Source of the DNA: Maritimibacter sp.
GTDB taxonomy: Bacteria > Pseudomonadota > Alphaproteobacteria > Rhodobacterales > Rhodobacteraceae
Length of the DNA stretch: 64,000 nucleotides
Direction: 5' to 3'
NCBI GenBank assembly: GCA_017792445.1
Contig: CP051232.1
Span: 3,012,001-3,076,000 of the forward strand
In this document: in pieces, positions 24,902 to 32,853 of the stretch
Position numbering within the stretch: position 1 is the first letter of the stretch
Layout of the letters: each line of letters starts with the position of its first letter
Program-made: the position numbers and the translations under genes
Notes under the pieces: generated by a model
What the model saw: the letters and a program-made list of their open reading frames with translations, nothing else
What the model was told of the DNA's origin: nothing
Database searches by the model: none

Positions 24902-25396
24902 ATGAATGAACTCGCAAGTACTTTCTTACTTTGTACGCTGCTCTCGGGTGGGGAGACAGAAACCCGCCACTACTTCCCGAATATCGGCGAGGAACGGTAT
25001 GTGCGTATCGATTGTGAAACGCCAACCCATGTTATCGAAGTCGGCTTGGACAACACGTCATCCAATCGAGACAGTGTCCATCAGGCGCTTTTTGCCGCGA
25101 TACTGACGGATAAAACTCCGATGGTAATCGTCATAGATACGGACGGTGTCGAAGATCGGTATCAATATGAACTGAGGAAGGTCACAGAGCGGGCTGGTGT
25201 CGCCTACGCAGTCTGCTCTCGGGACTTTGTTCGCCGGTGGGTGGCGACGTCTCCCTATCGCGACCTAGGCAACGACAAATTTCTCTACGACCTACCTGAA
25301 GACGCTACGGCAAAGCAGCATTGCAATCTTGGAAGCGCCTTCGAGGTTCCCTCTTTGGAACAAATCTCAGTATCGCCGGAAACACCGGGCAAGTAA
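24902..25396 (+). CDS. Hypothetical protein, AT-richer than neighbours
   Basis: A 164-residue protein of unrecognised family starting at ATG 24902, which follows GGAGGAG; an earlier in-frame ATG at 24881 has no such site. The N-terminus is mildly hydrophobic (LASTFLLCTLLSGG). The middle, MVIVIDTDGVEDRYQYEL, looks like a core strand-loop-helix of an alpha/beta fold, and HVIEVGLDNTSSNRDSVHQ has a D/N-rich loop, loosely like a nuclease core (speculative). Base composition is lower in GC than the flanking genes, consistent with transfer. It is a single-gene unit. Confidence 0.6.
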   Translation: MNELASTFLLCTLLSGGETETRHYFPNIGEERYVRIDCETPTHVIEVGLDNTSSNRDSVHQALFAAILTDKTPMVIVIDTDGVEDRYQYELRKVTERAGVAYAVCSRDFVRRWVATSPYRDLGNDKFLYDLPEDATAKQHCNLGSAFEVPSLEQISVSPETPGK

Positions 25397-25485
25397 TTGG
25401 CGACTTCCACCCATCGCGGTCGAGTGTAGAGAACATTAAGAGAACAAGGCTTTTCCTCGACCGCCGGAGGGGCTAGATTGCCCGC

Positions 25486-27852
25486 ATGAGCAATTTCGCC
25501 GAAGACGACGCTTTCGAGGCCGCCGCTTCCGGGTCCCTGTCGGCCCGCGCGATGGCAGCGCGGCCCGCCCCGTACCTTGACGACCTCAACCCCGCGCAGC
25601 GCGAAGCGGTAGAGGCGCTGGACGGTCCTGTCCTGATGCTCGCGGGGGCGGGCACCGGCAAAACCAAGGCGCTGACCACCCGCATCGCGCACCTGCTGAA
25701 CTCGGGCAAGGCGCGCCCGAACGAGATTCTTGCGGTGACCTTCACCAACAAGGCCGCCCGCGAGATGAAAGAGCGGGTTGCGAAGCTTTTGGGCCAGACG
25801 GTCGAGGGGATGCCGTGGCTGGGCACCTTCCACGCCATCTGCGTCAAGCTTCTGCGGCGGCACGCGGAACTGGTGGGGCTGAAGTCGAACTTCACCATCC
25901 TCGATACCGACGACCAGATCCGCCTGCTGAAACAGCTGATCGTCGCCGCCAATATCGACGAGAAACGCTGGCCGCCCCGGATGCTGTCCGGCATCATCGA
26001 CAACTGGAAGAACCGCGCGTGGACGCCCGACAAGGTGCCCGCCGCCGAGGCCAGCGCCTTCAACCAGCGCGGCACCGAGCTTTACGCACAGTACCAGGCC
26101 CGCCTGAAGGAACTGAACGCGGTCGATTTCGGCGACCTGCTGCTGCACATCCTGACGATTTTCCAGACCCACGCCGACGTTCTTGCGCAATACCAGCGCT
26201 GGTTCCGCTATGTGCTGGTCGACGAATATCAGGACACCAACGTCGCCCAGTACATGTGGCTGAGGCTGCTGGCGCAGGGGCACAAGAACATCTGCTGCGT
26301 CGGCGACGACGACCAGTCGATCTACGGCTGGCGCGGCGCCGAGGTCGGCAACATCCTGCGGTTCGAAAAGGACTTCCCGGGCGCCAAGGTGATCCGGCTG
26401 GAACAGAACTACCGCTCGACACCGCACATCCTCGCCGCCGCCTCGCGCGTGATCGACACGAACGAGGGGCGGCTGGGCAAGACGCTGTGGACCGACAAGA
26501 ACGACGGCGAGAAAGTCCGCCTGATCGGCCACTGGGACGGCGAGGAAGAGGCCCGCTGGATCGGCGAGGAACTGGAGGCGATGCAGGGCGGAACCCGTGG
26601 CCTGCGCCCGATGGACTTGGACGAATGCGCCATTCTGGTACGTGCTTCGCACCAGATGCGGGCGTTCGAGGACAGATTTCTGACAATCGGCCTTCCCTAC
26701 CGCGTCATCGGCGGCCCCCGCTTTTACGAGCGGATGGAGATCCGCGATGCCATGGCCTATTTCCGTGTCGCCTGTTCGCCGGATGACGATCTGGCGTTCG
26801 AGCGGATCGTGAACACGCCCAAGCGCGGGGCGGGCGACAAGGCGCAGCAGACCATGCAGCGCGCCGCGCGGGCCAATGGCGTGTCGCTGCTGGAAGGCGC
26901 TCGGCTGTGCGTCTCGGCGGGCGACCTGACCGGCAAGGCGAAGGGCCAGATCGGCGCTTTGGTGGAACAGTTCGACCGCTGGCACGCCAGGGCGCTGGAC
27001 CCGAAACAGAACCACATCGAACTGGCCGAACAGATCCTTGACGATTCCGGCTACACCGCGATGTGGCAGAACGACAAGACGCCCGAGGCGCCGGGCCGGC
27101 TGGAGAACCTCAAGGAACTCGTGAAGGCGCTGGAGAATTTCGAGAACCTGCAGGGGTTCCTCGAACACGTCGCGCTGATCATGGACAACGAGACCGACGA
27201 CGGCGGCGCGAAAGTGTCGATCATGACGCTGCACGGGGCCAAGGGGCTGGAATTCCCCGCCGTGTTCCTGCCGGGATGGGAGGACGGCCTGTTCCCCTCG
27301 CAACGCTCGATGGACGAAAGCGGCGTGAAGGGGCTCGAAGAGGAACGGCGCCTTGCCTATGTCGGGATCACGCGGGCCGAGGAACTGTGCACGATCTCCT
27401 TCGCCGCCAACCGGCGGGTCTATGGCCAGTGGCAGTCGGCGCTTCCCTCGCGCTTCATCGACGAACTGCCCGAGGATCACGTCGAGGTGCTGACCCCGCC
27501 GGGCCTTTACGGCGGCGGCTATGGCGCGGCGGGCATGGCGGGCGGCTCCAACATCATGGACCGCGCGGCCGAGGCGAATGTCTACAACTCGCCCGGCTGG
27601 AAACGGCTTCAGGCGCGGCAATCCACACGCGGCATGAGCCAGCCCCAGGAAAGCCGGAACATGGTGATCGATTCCACCGCCGTCTCTGCTTTCACGCAGG
27701 GCGACCGGGTGTTCCACACCAAGTTCGGCTATGGCTACGTGATGGGGATCGAAGGCGACAAGCTGGACATCGAGTTCGAGAAGGCCGGGTCCAAGAAGGT
27801 GGTGGCGAAGTTCGTCGTTGCCGCCGACCGCGCCGACGACGTGCCCTTCTGA
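25486..27852 (+). CDS. uvrD: UvrD/PcrA-family superfamily 1 DNA helicase
   Basis: A 788-residue 3'-to-5' DNA helicase for excision and mismatch repair and for clearing proteins from DNA. Motifs in order: Q motif LNPAQREAV, Walker A MLAGAGTGKTKALTTRI, Ia VTFTNKAAREMKERV, II YVLVDEYQDTN, III CCVGDDDQSIYGWRGA, IV LEQNYRST, V VSIMTLHGAKGLEFPAVFLP, VI EERRLAYVGITRAEEL. The C-terminal Tudor-like tail (GDRVFHTKFGYGYVMGIEGD) that contacts RNA polymerase in PcrA/UvrD is present. The gene is monocistronic. Confidence 0.94.
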   Translation: MSNFAEDDAFEAAASGSLSARAMAARPAPYLDDLNPAQREAVEALDGPVLMLAGAGTGKTKALTTRIAHLLNSGKARPNEILAVTFTNKAAREMKERVAKLLGQTVEGMPWLGTFHAICVKLLRRHAELVGLKSNFTILDTDDQIRLLKQLIVAANIDEKRWPPRMLSGIIDNWKNRAWTPDKVPAAEASAFNQRGTELYAQYQARLKELNAVDFGDLLLHILTIFQTHADVLAQYQRWFRYVLVDEYQDTNVAQYMWLRLLAQGHKNICCVGDDDQSIYGWRGAEVGNILRFEKDFPGAKVIRLEQNYRSTPHILAAASRVIDTNEGRLGKTLWTDKNDGEKVRLIGHWDGEEEARWIGEELEAMQGGTRGLRPMDLDECAILVRASHQMRAFEDRFLTIGLPYRVIGGPRFYERMEIRDAMAYFRVACSPDDDLAFERIVNTPKRGAGDKAQQTMQRAARANGVSLLEGARLCVSAGDLTGKAKGQIGALVEQFDRWHARALDPKQNHIELAEQILDDSGYTAMWQNDKTPEAPGRLENLKELVKALENFENLQGFLEHVALIMDNETDDGGAKVSIMTLHGAKGLEFPAVFLPGWEDGLFPSQRSMDESGVKGLEEERRLAYVGITRAEELCTISFAANRRVYGQWQSALPSRFIDELPEDHVEVLTPPGLYGGGYGAAGMAGGSNIMDRAAEANVYNSPGWKRLQARQSTRGMSQPQESRNMVIDSTAVSAFTQGDRVFHTKFGYGYVMGIEGDKLDIEFEKAGSKKVVAKFVVAADRADDVPF

Positions 27853-27941
27853 CCGCCTAAGCCGTTGACCGGGCGGGGGTGCTTTCCCCCGGCCGCCATC
27901 CCGCCTATCGTGCGCCCGCACGGCTTGGAGGAGGCGCACCC

Positions 27942-29585
27942 GTGAACATCCTGTTCATCATGTACGACCAGTTGCGGTTCGACTACCTGTCCTGCGCCGG
28001 TCACCCTCACCTGCACACGCCGAATTTCGACCGCGTCGCGGCCCAGGGCGTGCGGTTCACCAACGCCTATGTCCAGTCGCCGGTCTGCGGCTCGTCGCGG
28101 ATGAGCTTCTACACCGGGCGCTACCCGTCCTCGCACGGGGCGCAGTGGAACGGGTTTCCCCTGCGGGTGGGCGAACAGACGATCGGCGACCACCTGCGCA
28201 AGCTGGGGATGGGCTGCTGGCTGATCGGCAAGACCCACATGAAGGCGGACGCCGAGGGGATGGAGCGGCTGGGGCTTGCCCCCGACAGTGTGATCGGTGC
28301 GCGGCAGGCGGAATGCGGTTTCGACGCGTGGATCCGCGATGACGGGCTTTGGGGGCAGGGGCCGGACGGATTTTATGATGCGAAACGATCGCCTTACAAC
28401 GAATACCTGAAGGCGAAGGGCTACGACGGTGAAAACCCGTGGGCCGACTACGCCAACGCCGGGGTCGCGGATGGCGAGATCGCCAGCGGCTGGATGTTCG
28501 CCAATGCCGACAAGCCCGCCAACATCCGCGAGGAAGACAGCGAGACGCCGTGGCTCACCGGCGAGACGATCCGCTTCATCGAACAGGCCACGGGGCCGTG
28601 GTGCGCTCATGTCTCCTACATCAAGCCGCACTGGCCCTATATCGTGCCCGCGCCCTATCACGCGATGTTCGGCCCCAACCATGTCCCCGCCGCCACCCGG
28701 CATGCGATGGAACGCGACGACCCGCACCCGGTGCTGGCCGCCTACCAGTCGAACCGCATCGCCTCGGCCTTCCAGCGCGATGACGTGCGCGACAAGGTGA
28801 TCCCGGCCTACATGGGGCTGATCAAACAGTGCGACGACCAGTTGGGGCGGCTGCTGGATCACCTCGAAAGGACCGGCCGGATCGACGACACGATGATCGT
28901 TCTGACCTCGGACCACGGCGACTATCTGGGCGATCACTGGCTGGGCGAGAAGGACATGTTCCACCAGCCGGCGGTGAAGATCCCGCTGATCATCCGCGAC
29001 CCGCGCCCGCAGGCCGGCGCCACCCGGGGCACCACCTGCGACGCGCTGGTCGAGGCCATCGACCTCGCCGCCACCTTCATCGAGACGGCGGGCGGCGCGG
29101 TTCCGTCCCACATCGTCGAGGGCCGGTCGCTGCTGCCATGGCTGAACGGCGAAACGCCCGACTGGCGCGATGTGGCGATCAGCGAATACGACTTTTCCGT
29201 CACGCCGATGTGCGCCGCGCTGGGCCTCGAAAGCCGCGACGCCCGCATGTTTATGGTGTTCGACGGGCGCTGGAAGCTCATTCACTTCGAAGGCGGCTTC
29301 CGCCCGATGCTGTTCGACCTCGAAACCGACCCCGACGAGTTCCGCGACCTTGCCAAGTCGGCCGGCCACGAGGCCGAGATCGCGCGGCTCTACGACGCTC
29401 TCGCCCGCTGGGGCCGCCGCATGTCGCAGCGGGTCACCCGTTCTGACGCCGACATTGCCGCGATGCGTGGCCGCTCGGCGCGGAAGGGCATCCTGCCGTT
29501 CCTCGTCGACGGCAGTGAGGTTCCCGAGGACCTGACCGTGAAATACCGCGGCCCGGTTCGCCAGACCCATCTGGGCGAAGACTGA
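27942..29585 (+). CDS. Sulfatase/phosphonate-monoester-hydrolase family enzyme
   Basis: A 547-residue alkaline-phosphatase-superfamily hydrolase. Metal ligands appear in NILFIMYDQLRFDYLSC and in LTSDHGDYLGDHWLGEKDMF. The modified-residue site reads VCGSSRMSFYTGR: Cys49 would become formylglycine, but the usual Pro of C-x-P-x-R is Ser51. It could cleave sulfate esters, phosphonate or phosphate monoesters. There is no signal peptide, so it is cytoplasmic, closer to the phosphonate-monoester-hydrolase/choline-sulfatase branch. The start is GTG 27942 after TTGGAGGAGG. No formylglycine-generating enzyme is in the window. Confidence 0.82.
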   Translation: MNILFIMYDQLRFDYLSCAGHPHLHTPNFDRVAAQGVRFTNAYVQSPVCGSSRMSFYTGRYPSSHGAQWNGFPLRVGEQTIGDHLRKLGMGCWLIGKTHMKADAEGMERLGLAPDSVIGARQAECGFDAWIRDDGLWGQGPDGFYDAKRSPYNEYLKAKGYDGENPWADYANAGVADGEIASGWMFANADKPANIREEDSETPWLTGETIRFIEQATGPWCAHVSYIKPHWPYIVPAPYHAMFGPNHVPAATRHAMERDDPHPVLAAYQSNRIASAFQRDDVRDKVIPAYMGLIKQCDDQLGRLLDHLERTGRIDDTMIVLTSDHGDYLGDHWLGEKDMFHQPAVKIPLIIRDPRPQAGATRGTTCDALVEAIDLAATFIETAGGAVPSHIVEGRSLLPWLNGETPDWRDVAISEYDFSVTPMCAALGLESRDARMFMVFDGRWKLIHFEGGFRPMLFDLETDPDEFRDLAKSAGHEAEIARLYDALARWGRRMSQRVTRSDADIAAMRGRSARKGILPFLVDGSEVPEDLTVKYRGPVRQTHLGED

Positions 29586-29594
29586 GCGGCGGCA

Positions 29595-29716
29595 GGGGGC
29601 TCTGCCCCCCGCGCGCTTTGCGCGCTCCCCCCGAGGTACTTGGAAAGAGAAGAAGCGAGGCTTCTTGCCTTCTTCTCTTTGAAAATACCTCGGGGAGCGC
29701 GAGGGGCCGGCCCCTC
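29595..29716. repeat. Compound hairpin repeat between convergent genes
   Basis: Four palindromes follow one another: GGGGGC-TCT-GCCCCC (29595-29609), GCGCGC-TTT-GCGCGC (about 29611-29625), a long inverted repeat with arms 29622-29655 and 29669-29700 (CCCCGAGGTA and AAAGAGAAGAAG being the conserved parts), and GAGGGGCCGGCCCCTC (29701-29716). It separates the sulfatase gene from the convergent tonB operon and probably ends transcription both ways. The first palindrome and one long arm recur at 38966-39023. Confidence 0.75.
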
Positions 29717-29726
29717 GCTTCCGGCG

Positions 29727-30920
29727 TCAGCGGCCCGCGAATTCGACCGAGAAGCTGGTCCGCGCGCCCGGCGGTGGCGGCGGGAAGGGACCGGCGCGGC
29801 GGATGTGGTTCATCGCGATCTGGTCGAGCTGCGGGTTGCCGGAGGACCGGGCGATGCCGACCGAGACCAGCGCGCCGTTCGATCCGATCTGGAACGCCAC
29901 CAGCGCCACGCCGCGGATCTGAGTGCGCTCGCGCCGGGTGCGGGCGATCTTGGTCATCACCGCGTTGCCGTATTGCGCCGCGGCGCGCGCGTTCGCGGCG
30001 GCTGCCGCGGCGGCGGCGTTGCCGTTGCCCTGGCTGTTGTCGTTGGCGGTTTCGGCGCCGGTGTCGGTGCCGCGCCGGGTGTCTTCTGCGGCGTTGCCGG
30101 CGGTGCGCGGGGGCGGGGCCGGCTGCGGCGGCGGGGGCGTCGGGGTGCGCTCGGGCTCCGGCACAAGGTCTTCGGGCCGCGACGGCGGCGGCGGGGCGCT
30201 GAGCACGGCAAGCTCCGATCCGTCGGGCGGCAGCGCCTCGACGGTTTCCGGAACCGGGCTCACCGGCGTCGCCTCGACAGGCTCTGCCGGCGCGGTGGCG
30301 ACCGGAGGCGTGGTTTCGGGCGGGGTTTCCTCCACCGTTTCGGTGGGGGCAGCCGGTGTCGGCGCAGGGGCAAGGGCGCCCTCGGGCAGCACCGGCAGGA
30401 CGTTTTCTGCCGTGCTCGTCTCGATTTCGACGGGCAGGCTTGCGGCCGGGGCAGTCTCGGGGTCCGCGGCTTCGACCGGCTCGACGGGCGGCGGCGCGTC
30501 GGGCTGTTCCGGCTCGGCGGTTTCGGTCGCGTCGGGTGGCGTCACCGGAGCGGTCGCATCGGGCGATGCGGTTTCCGTCTGGCCGGGCTGCGCGGCGTCG
30601 ATCCGCTCGGCGCTGGTTTCCTCGGCGGCGACGGTCTCGGTCGCCTCGGCCAGCTCTGTGGGTTCGGCGGGCTCGGTTTCCGGCATCTCGGCGGGCTCGG
30701 CGGTTTCCGCCTCGGTGGGGTCGGTCACGTCGGGAGCGTCCACCGCCGCGGGCGCGCCCGCCACCATGTCGGCGAAAGCGTTGCCCAGACGCGCGGTTCC
30801 CGGCGACGCGCTTTCCAGCGCGAAGGGCTCCGGCGTCTCCTGAAAGGCGACAAGGGCGGTGCCGTGGGCGATCAGCGACAGGATCCCGGCGCCGGCGGCG
30901 ATGGTCACGGTGCGCTTCAT
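29727..30920 (-). CDS. tonB: TonB energy transducer
   Basis: A 397-residue periplasm-spanning protein that passes proton-motive energy from ExbB-ExbD to the outer-membrane receptor. It has one N-terminal membrane anchor (AAGAGILSLIAHGTALVAF). A very long Pro/Glu/Thr/Ala-rich linker follows (about residues 40-300, mostly acidic, turning basic/proline-rich at EPERTPTPPPPQPAPPP). The C-terminal TonB domain has ALVAFQIGSNGALVSVGIAR, SSGNPQLDQIAMNHIRRAGP and FSVEFAGR. It is last in the haem-receptor operon and overlaps exbD by four bases. Confidence 0.9.
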   Translation of the reverse strand: MKRTVTIAAGAGILSLIAHGTALVAFQETPEPFALESASPGTARLGNAFADMVAGAPAAVDAPDVTDPTEAETAEPAEMPETEPAEPTELAEATETVAAEETSAERIDAAQPGQTETASPDATAPVTPPDATETAEPEQPDAPPPVEPVEAADPETAPAASLPVEIETSTAENVLPVLPEGALAPAPTPAAPTETVEETPPETTPPVATAPAEPVEATPVSPVPETVEALPPDGSELAVLSAPPPPSRPEDLVPEPERTPTPPPPQPAPPPRTAGNAAEDTRRGTDTGAETANDNSQGNGNAAAAAAAANARAAAQYGNAVMTKIARTRRERTQIRGVALVAFQIGSNGALVSVGIARSSGNPQLDQIAMNHIRRAGPFPPPPPGARTSFSVEFAGR

Positions 30921-31318
30921 TCCAGCCCCTTCTCGGTGACCAGCCAGACATCGCCCGCGCCCGCGTCGCGCAGCGCGGCGGCGAGGTCGAGCAGGGCGGC
31001 GGCGGGCAGGTTGCGGTCGGGCACAAGGCGCACGGCGGGCGCTTCGGCGGTGGGGTCGGTCTCGCGCGCTTTCGCGACCACGGCGGCCGCGTCCACCGGC
31101 TGTTCGCGGAACAGCAGGCTGCCGTCGGCCAGCACCACCGCCGCGTCGGGCGGCGCGCGGCCTTCAAGGTTTTCCGTGTCCACCAGCTCGACGCGGGCGT
31201 CCAGCGGCGGCGCGAGGGCGCCGGCGATCATGAAGAAGATCAGCATCAGGAAGACGATGTTGATCAGGGCGATCGTCGGCTCGCCCTTGCGTTTCTCGGC
31301 GGGGCGGCGGAGGGCCAT
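30917..31318 (-). CDS. exbD: ExbD/TolR family protein (second copy)
   Basis: A 133-residue proton-channel subunit with one N-terminal membrane helix preceded by basic residues (PTIALINIVFLMLIFFMIAG) and a periplasmic domain ending DVWLVTEKGLE. In the first ExbD of this operon the helix carries the usual Asp (SLIDVIFLLL). Here the equivalent position is Asn (ALINIVFLM), so the proton-carrying aspartate is missing. It starts three bases after the other exbD stop and overlaps tonB by four. Confidence 0.86.
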   Translation of the reverse strand: MALRRPAEKRKGEPTIALINIVFLMLIFFMIAGALAPPLDARVELVDTENLEGRAPPDAAVVLADGSLLFREQPVDAAAVVAKARETDPTAEAPAVRLVPDRNLPAAALLDLAAALRDAGAGDVWLVTEKGLE

Positions 31319-31321
31319 GGG

Positions 31322-31726
31322 TTACTCCAGAACGCGGATGTCGAAGCCCGGCTGCTGCCGGAGCACGACGAGAAGGTCGATCAGCCGCTGCGAGGTCAGG
31401 TCGTCGCCGGTGGGCGACACGATCAGGGTGCGGCTTTCGCTGTCGGGGTCGTTCGGCGCCTCGTCCGCCAGCCGGTCAGGGAGGTCGTCCAGCGACACCT
31501 CCTGCGCGTTCAGCCGGATCGTGTCCGCGCCCAGTTGCAGGAACAGCGGCGGGGTCGCCGCCGCCACCGGGGCGGCGGGGCCGCCGGTTCCGGTGTCCAG
31601 CCGGATCTCGGCGAAGCGCGTGAAGGTCGAGCTGAGCATGAAGAACAGCAGCAGCAGGAAGATCACGTCGATCAGCGACGTCACCGAAACCGCGCGGCGC
31701 GGACGGGCAGGCGACCTAACGGGCAT
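31322..31726 (-). CDS. exbD: ExbD/TolR family protein (first copy)
   Basis: A 134-residue proton-channel subunit. The helix SVTSLIDVIFLLLLFFMLSS has the conserved Asp that carries protons. The periplasmic domain is mostly polar and ends in LIDLLVVLRQQPGFDIRVLE. It overlaps the end of exbB by 11 bases, so translation is coupled. With the second, Asn-bearing ExbD it could form a mixed ExbD dimer inside the ExbB pentamer (inference). Confidence 0.9.
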   Translation of the reverse strand: MPVRSPARPRRAVSVTSLIDVIFLLLLFFMLSSTFTRFAEIRLDTGTGGPAAPVAAATPPLFLQLGADTIRLNAQEVSLDDLPDRLADEAPNDPDSESRTLIVSPTGDDLTSQRLIDLLVVLRQQPGFDIRVLE

Positions 31727-32390
31727 TGGATTGCGGGAAGGGCCGCAGAACCTCGTCCTTCGCCTTGCTTTCGGGCAGGGGGGCGAACAGCGTTTCGATG
31801 GCGATCTCGGCCACCGACCGTTCGCGGGCGAGGCGGGATTCCAGGAAGGTCAGCAGCAGGCTGGTGGGCATCGACACGGCCAGCCCCGCGGCGGTGGTCA
31901 TCAGCGCGACCCAGATGCCGCCCGCAAGCGTCGACGGGTCGACGGACGAGCCCGCATCCTGCAGCGCCTGGAAGGCGTCGATCATGCCCAGCACGGTGCC
32001 GAACAGCCCCAGCAGGGGCGAGATCTGCGCGATGCTGTCGAGGATGCGGAAGCAGCGTTCCAGCTTGTCGAGACGGCGCGCGGCTTCGGCCTCGATGCGG
32101 GCCTTGTCGGCGGCGCCGCCCGCGCCGAGGGCGCGCAGCAGGACCGGGGCAAGGTGGTTGCGGCTTTTGCGGAGATAGCCCGCGGCCGCGTCCGGGCGGC
32201 CCGCGTCCAGTTCCGCCATCGCCTGTTTCAGACTGCGGTGGCGGCCGACGCCGGCAGAGGCGTATTGCCAGAGCTTGTACAGCACCACGGCCAGCGACAG
32301 CACGGACAGGCACAGCAGGATCGCAACGACCGGACCGCCGAGGTCGACGATGGCGTTCAGGCGATCCTGCAGAAGGTCGATGACGTTCAC
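31716..32390 (-). CDS. exbB: ExbB/MotA/TolQ family proton-channel protein
   Basis: A 224-residue inner-membrane protein with three helices: an N-terminal one (PVVAILLCLSVLSLAVVLYK) and two in the MotA/TolQ region (ISPLLGLFGTVLGMIDAF; GGIWVALMTTAAGLAVSMPT). It forms the pentameric channel around ExbD that powers TonB. The upstream small exported-protein gene overlaps its start by four bases. Placement between the haem receptor and tonB makes this motor specific to haem uptake rather than the Tol system. Confidence 0.92.
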   Translation of the reverse strand: MNVIDLLQDRLNAIVDLGGPVVAILLCLSVLSLAVVLYKLWQYASAGVGRHRSLKQAMAELDAGRPDAAAGYLRKSRNHLAPVLLRALGAGGAADKARIEAEAARRLDKLERCFRILDSIAQISPLLGLFGTVLGMIDAFQALQDAGSSVDPSTLAGGIWVALMTTAAGLAVSMPTSLLLTFLESRLARERSVAEIAIETLFAPLPESKAKDEVLRPFPQSNAR

Positions 32391-32839
32391 CCCAGCACCT
32401 CGATGTCGGCGCGCGTCGACAGATCGAGCTCATTGGTGCAGGTGGCCGGGTCGAGGCCCTCGCCGTCGCAGGCCTGCACGCCGTTGATCAGCACCTGACC
32501 CAGCTTGCCGCAGTCCAGCCCGGCCACGTCGAACTGGCGCACGCGGGGGCGGTTGGCGGGCAGGGTCTGCAGGTCGAACAGGGTCAGGCGGTCGACGACG
32601 CCGTCGGTGGTCAGCAGCACGGTTTCCAGCACCAGCTTGGCGACGTCGACGCCAAGGCCGTTGGTCGCCATGAAGGTCAGACGGCAGGCGCCCTCCAGCG
32701 GCGTTGCGCTGTTCAGTTCCACTTTCAGGGCCGGGGCGGTCTCTGGTTCCGCGTCCTGGGCCTGTGCCTGCACGGCAAGTGCGCCGGACGCGGCAAAGGC
32801 CGCGGCAAGGCAAAGCGTCCTGGGTCGGGAAGTGCGCAT
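32387..32839 (-). CDS. Small exported cysteine-containing protein of the haem/Ton operon
   Basis: A 150-residue protein with a signal peptide (MRTSRPRTLCLAAAFAASGA, cleavage near VQAQA) and a mature part with four cysteines (GACRLTF, GLDCGK, VQACDGE, PATCTNE), likely paired in the periplasm. The core, LEGACRLTFMATNGLGVDVA with TTDGVVDRLTLFDLQTL, looks like a beta-sandwich. It sits between the haem receptor and exbB. The start at 32839 follows AGGAGA; an ATG at 32854 overlaps the receptor stop. The function is unknown; a periplasmic helper of haem transfer is a reasonable guess. Confidence 0.7.
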   Translation of the reverse strand: MRTSRPRTLCLAAAFAASGALAVQAQAQDAEPETAPALKVELNSATPLEGACRLTFMATNGLGVDVAKLVLETVLLTTDGVVDRLTLFDLQTLPANRPRVRQFDVAGLDCGKLGQVLINGVQACDGEGLDPATCTNELDLSTRADIEVLG

Positions 32840-32853
32840 GATGTCTCCTGTCA

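Noticed and set aside
25285-27939. 884-codon open frame antisense to the UvrD-type helicase gene
   Set aside because: The plus-strand helicase has all its motifs; the antisense frame has none and a biased composition.
29640-32498. 952-codon plus-strand frame opposite tonB-exbD-exbB
   Set aside because: It runs through a repeat and four coupled genes of the opposite strand; composition is Gly/Arg-rich nonsense created by the repetitive tonB linker.
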